A DNA stretch of 64,000 bases from Runella aurantiaca. Its GTDB lineage: Bacteria > Bacteroidota > Bacteroidia > Cytophagales > Spirosomataceae. Both the position numbers and the translations under genes were made by a program. Shown here one piece after another: positions 61,828 to 64,000 of the stretch (the first letter of the stretch is position 1; each line of letters starts with the position of its first letter). Location of the stretch: the NCBI RefSeq assembly GCF_003339505.1, contig NZ_QPIW01000027.1:1-64000 (forward strand), read 5' to 3'. A model generated the notes under the pieces. The model saw only the letters and a program-made list of their open reading frames with translations. It searched no databases and was not told where the DNA came from.

Positions 61828-64000
61828 ATGCTTTCAACTCAAGACTTTCTTAAATTATATTCGGACGATGCCCTCGTCCAAATGATTATCAGTCAGATTT
61901 CTGGTAAACAGCCCCACGTTCAGGTCAAAGGTTTGGCGGGTAGCTTAGATGCGGTGTTGCCAGCGGTAGTTTACCAACACCTTCCAAGACTATGCCTGTT
62001 GGTGGCCAGCGACCGCGAAGAAGCCTCCTACTTTCAAAATGACCTACAAAATCTGTTGGGGCGGGAAGTGCTGTATTATCCCACTTCTTACAAACGGCCG
62101 TATCACTACGAAGAAATTGAGAATGCGAACGTTTTGATGCGGGCCGAAATTCTGAATAAACTCAACGTGACCGCGCCGCAGGAATTGGTGATTGTGACCT
62201 ATCCGGAAGCATTGTTTGAAAAAGTAATCAACAAACGTTCTTTGTTGTCCAATACCTTTTCGGTGAAAGTGGGCGAGCGGTTGGATGCGCAGTTTTTGCG
62301 AGAATTCTTGTTGGGCTATGACTTTGAGATTACAGATTTTGTGTACGAAGCGGGGCAGTTTTCGGTGCGTGGGGGAATTATTGATGTGTTTTCGTACGCG
62401 AGTGAGTATCCCTACCGGATTGAATTATTTGGCGACGAGGTGGAAAGTATACGTTCCTTCAATCCCGAAACTCAGCTCTCGGTGGAGAGCGTCAACCAAG
62501 TAAATATCATTCCTGATATTCAGAATAAACTCACGCTCGAAACCCGTGAATCATTTCTTAACTTTCTGCCTACCAACGCGTTATTGTGGTTTAAGGACGT
62601 TGAGCTGACATTGGAAGTGATTGAAGAATGTTACGAAAAAGCCGAAAAAGCCTTTGAAACTGTCAAGAGCGGTGACATTCAGATGGTGGCCGACCCTAAC
62701 CAAATTTTTGAAACGAGGCGTGGTTTTCTGAATCAGATTAAGGCATTTAAAACGATTGAATTCGGAAAGCGTTTTTATTTTAAAGATACCAACTCCAAAA
62801 GCGAAGACGAATCTGGGCCCTCCAACGGTCAGCGGAATGAGACAAAAATGCTGTATTCGTCCAAGCCGCAGCCTTCTTTCAATAAAGATTATAAGCGACT
62901 AATTGACGATTTGTCGGAGCGGCAGCACCAAGGTTATACCAACATCATTGCGGCCGAATCCCCCAAGCAATTGGAGCGTTTGGAACGAATTTTTGAAGAG
63001 TTAGACCCCTACGTGCGGTTTAGACCGATGAATGTGTCATTGCGCGAAGGATTCATTGATGAGCAACTCAAAATCGTTTGTTACACCGATCACCAAATCT
63101 TTGTCAGGTTTCATAAATACCACGTCAAAGAGAAGTTTAGCAAGTCAAAAGCGCTGACGTTGAAAGAGTTAAGATCTTTAAAGTCAGGCGATTATGTTAC
63201 GCACGTAGACTACGGTATCGGGCGATTTGCGGGGATGGAAAAAGTAGATGTAGGTGGTCGGGAGCAGGAGGCGATTCGGCTCATTTACCGCGACAATGAC
63301 ATCCTGTTTGTGAGTATCCACAGCTTACACAAAATTGCCAAATACACGGGCAAAGAAGGCACCGCCATTACAATGAGCAAATTGGGCTCGCCAGAATGGG
63401 AGAATAAAAAATCGAAAGTAAAACGCCAGTTGAAAGACATTGCGCAGGAATTGATTGCGCTGTATGCCAAACGTCGCTCGGCCAATGGATTTGCCTTTAC
63501 CCGTGATACGTATTTGCAGGCCGAACTGGAATCGTCGTTTTTGTATGAAGATACCCCCGACCAAGCCAAATCAACCCAGGATGTGAAGGACGATATGGAA
63601 AAACCGCATCCTATGGACCGTTTGGTGTGCGGAGATGTGGGTTTTGGGAAAACCGAAGTAGCCATTCGGGCCGCTTTCAAGGCTGTTACGGACAGCAAAC
63701 AAGTGGCGGTGCTGGTGCCCACGACGATTTTGGCGATGCAACATTACAAAACGTTCAGCGAGCGTTTGGCCGATTTTCCAGCGCGGGTCGAGTACATCAA
63801 CCGTTTCAAATCCGACAAACAAATCAAAGAAATACTGAAAGAAGTGGAAGCGGGGAGGATTGATATTTTGATTGGCACCCACCGAATTGTGAATAAAGAC
63901 ATCAAATTCAAGGATTTAGGGCTGCTAGTGATTGATGAAGAACAAAAATTTGGAGTAAAAGTAAAAGACCGACTGAAGGAAATGCGGGTCAATATTGACG
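61828..64000 (+). CDS. mfd: Transcription-repair coupling factor, truncated by window edge
   Basis: An open frame from ATG 61828 to the right edge (724 codons visible, full length about 1,100). The start MLSTQDFLKLYSDDAL is followed by a UvrB-like N-terminal part with SVRGGIIDVFSYASEYPYRIELFGDEVESIRSF, the CarD-like RNA-polymerase interaction domain (KSGDYVTHVDYGIGRFAGMEKV, about 452-473), and the start of the RecG-like translocase with Walker A GDVGFGKTEVA (602-612) and DEEQ at 703-706. It removes RNA polymerase stalled at DNA damage and recruits UvrA. Confidence 0.95.
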   Translation, partial: MLSTQDFLKLYSDDALVQMIISQISGKQPHVQVKGLAGSLDAVLPAVVYQHLPRLCLLVASDREEASYFQNDLQNLLGREVLYYPTSYKRPYHYEEIENANVLMRAEILNKLNVTAPQELVIVTYPEALFEKVINKRSLLSNTFSVKVGERLDAQFLREFLLGYDFEITDFVYEAGQFSVRGGIIDVFSYASEYPYRIELFGDEVESIRSFNPETQLSVESVNQVNIIPDIQNKLTLETRESFLNFLPTNALLWFKDVELTLEVIEECYEKAEKAFETVKSGDIQMVADPNQIFETRRGFLNQIKAFKTIEFGKRFYFKDTNSKSEDESGPSNGQRNETKMLYSSKPQPSFNKDYKRLIDDLSERQHQGYTNIIAAESPKQLERLERIFEELDPYVRFRPMNVSLREGFIDEQLKIVCYTDHQIFVRFHKYHVKEKFSKSKALTLKELRSLKSGDYVTHVDYGIGRFAGMEKVDVGGREQEAIRLIYRDNDILFVSIHSLHKIAKYTGKEGTAITMSKLGSPEWENKKSKVKRQLKDIAQELIALYAKRRSANGFAFTRDTYLQAELESSFLYEDTPDQAKSTQDVKDDMEKPHPMDRLVCGDVGFGKTEVAIRAAFKAVTDSKQVAVLVPTTILAMQHYKTFSERLADFPARVEYINRFKSDKQIKEILKEVEAGRIDILIGTHRIVNKDIKFKDLGLLVIDEEQKFGVKVKDRLKEMRVNID

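Noticed and set aside
1-64000. CRISPR array, prophage, insertion sequence or tRNA
   Set aside because: No regularly spaced repeats, transposase, integrase or phage genes, or tRNA-like cloverleaf sequences were seen.

Overview
The window looks like chromosome of a Cytophagales bacterium (Bacteroidota), most like the Runella/Spirosoma group. The evidence is a gliding-motility gene (gldC), GH92 and DUF1080 sugar genes, a LytS/LytTR pair, HTTM and DUF4136 proteins, promoters of the TAnnTTTG type, and start codons with almost no Shine-Dalgarno sequences. This placement is inference from gene content. I saw no rRNA, tRNA, CRISPR array, complete insertion sequence or prophage.

Layout. 1-10 kb: an AAA_14/DUF4143 ATPase, a GH113-like lipoprotein, an M15 peptidase, argC, gldC, a dihaem cytochrome c and a LolC/E-type permease, then an ATP-grasp enzyme followed by a PatB-type C-S lyase. 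10-20 kb: oxyR, a LytS/LytTR two-component pair, a GH92 mannosidase, a double VOC protein, an AraC regulator, a DUF983 protein and an RluA pseudouridine synthase. 20-32 kb: a coiled-coil membrane protein, infC, a sugar cluster (SMP-30-like, DUF4126, Gfo/Idh/MocA, DMT transporter, and divergent DUF1080) that fits 3-keto-glycoside metabolism, rhlE, a membrane protein with a START-like protein, a Fur-family regulator, mogA and an AGE epimerase.

32.4-41.3 kb is the least ordinary part and is visibly more AT-rich. It holds a free-standing homologue of the N-terminal domain of VioB/RebD (bis-indole pigment synthases), an unknown 359-aa protein, an orphan 7TMR-DISM histidine kinase, a three-gene cassette (92-aa small protein, papain-like cysteine protease, AT-hook-like protein), and an HTTM membrane protein with its small partner.

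41.3-64 kb is mostly housekeeping: a cold-shock protein, apbE, cysE, a TetR regulator, peroxiredoxin, ROK kinase, EVE protein, methyltransferase, TPR protein, thrS, aroB, a stand-alone GroES paralogue, glutaryl-CoA dehydrogenase, GT39, a Nudix protein, an outer-membrane protein and mfd, which runs off the right edge. A 186-aa gene between thrS and aroB uses almost only AGA/AGG for arginine and looks imported.

The strongest regulatory finding is a complete-looking cysteine attenuator in front of cysE. A 15-codon leader [18 protein letters not shown], with four consecutive Cys codons is followed by an intrinsic terminator and by a perfectly complementary, mutually exclusive 8-bp antiterminator. 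The spacing fits ribosome-controlled attenuation.
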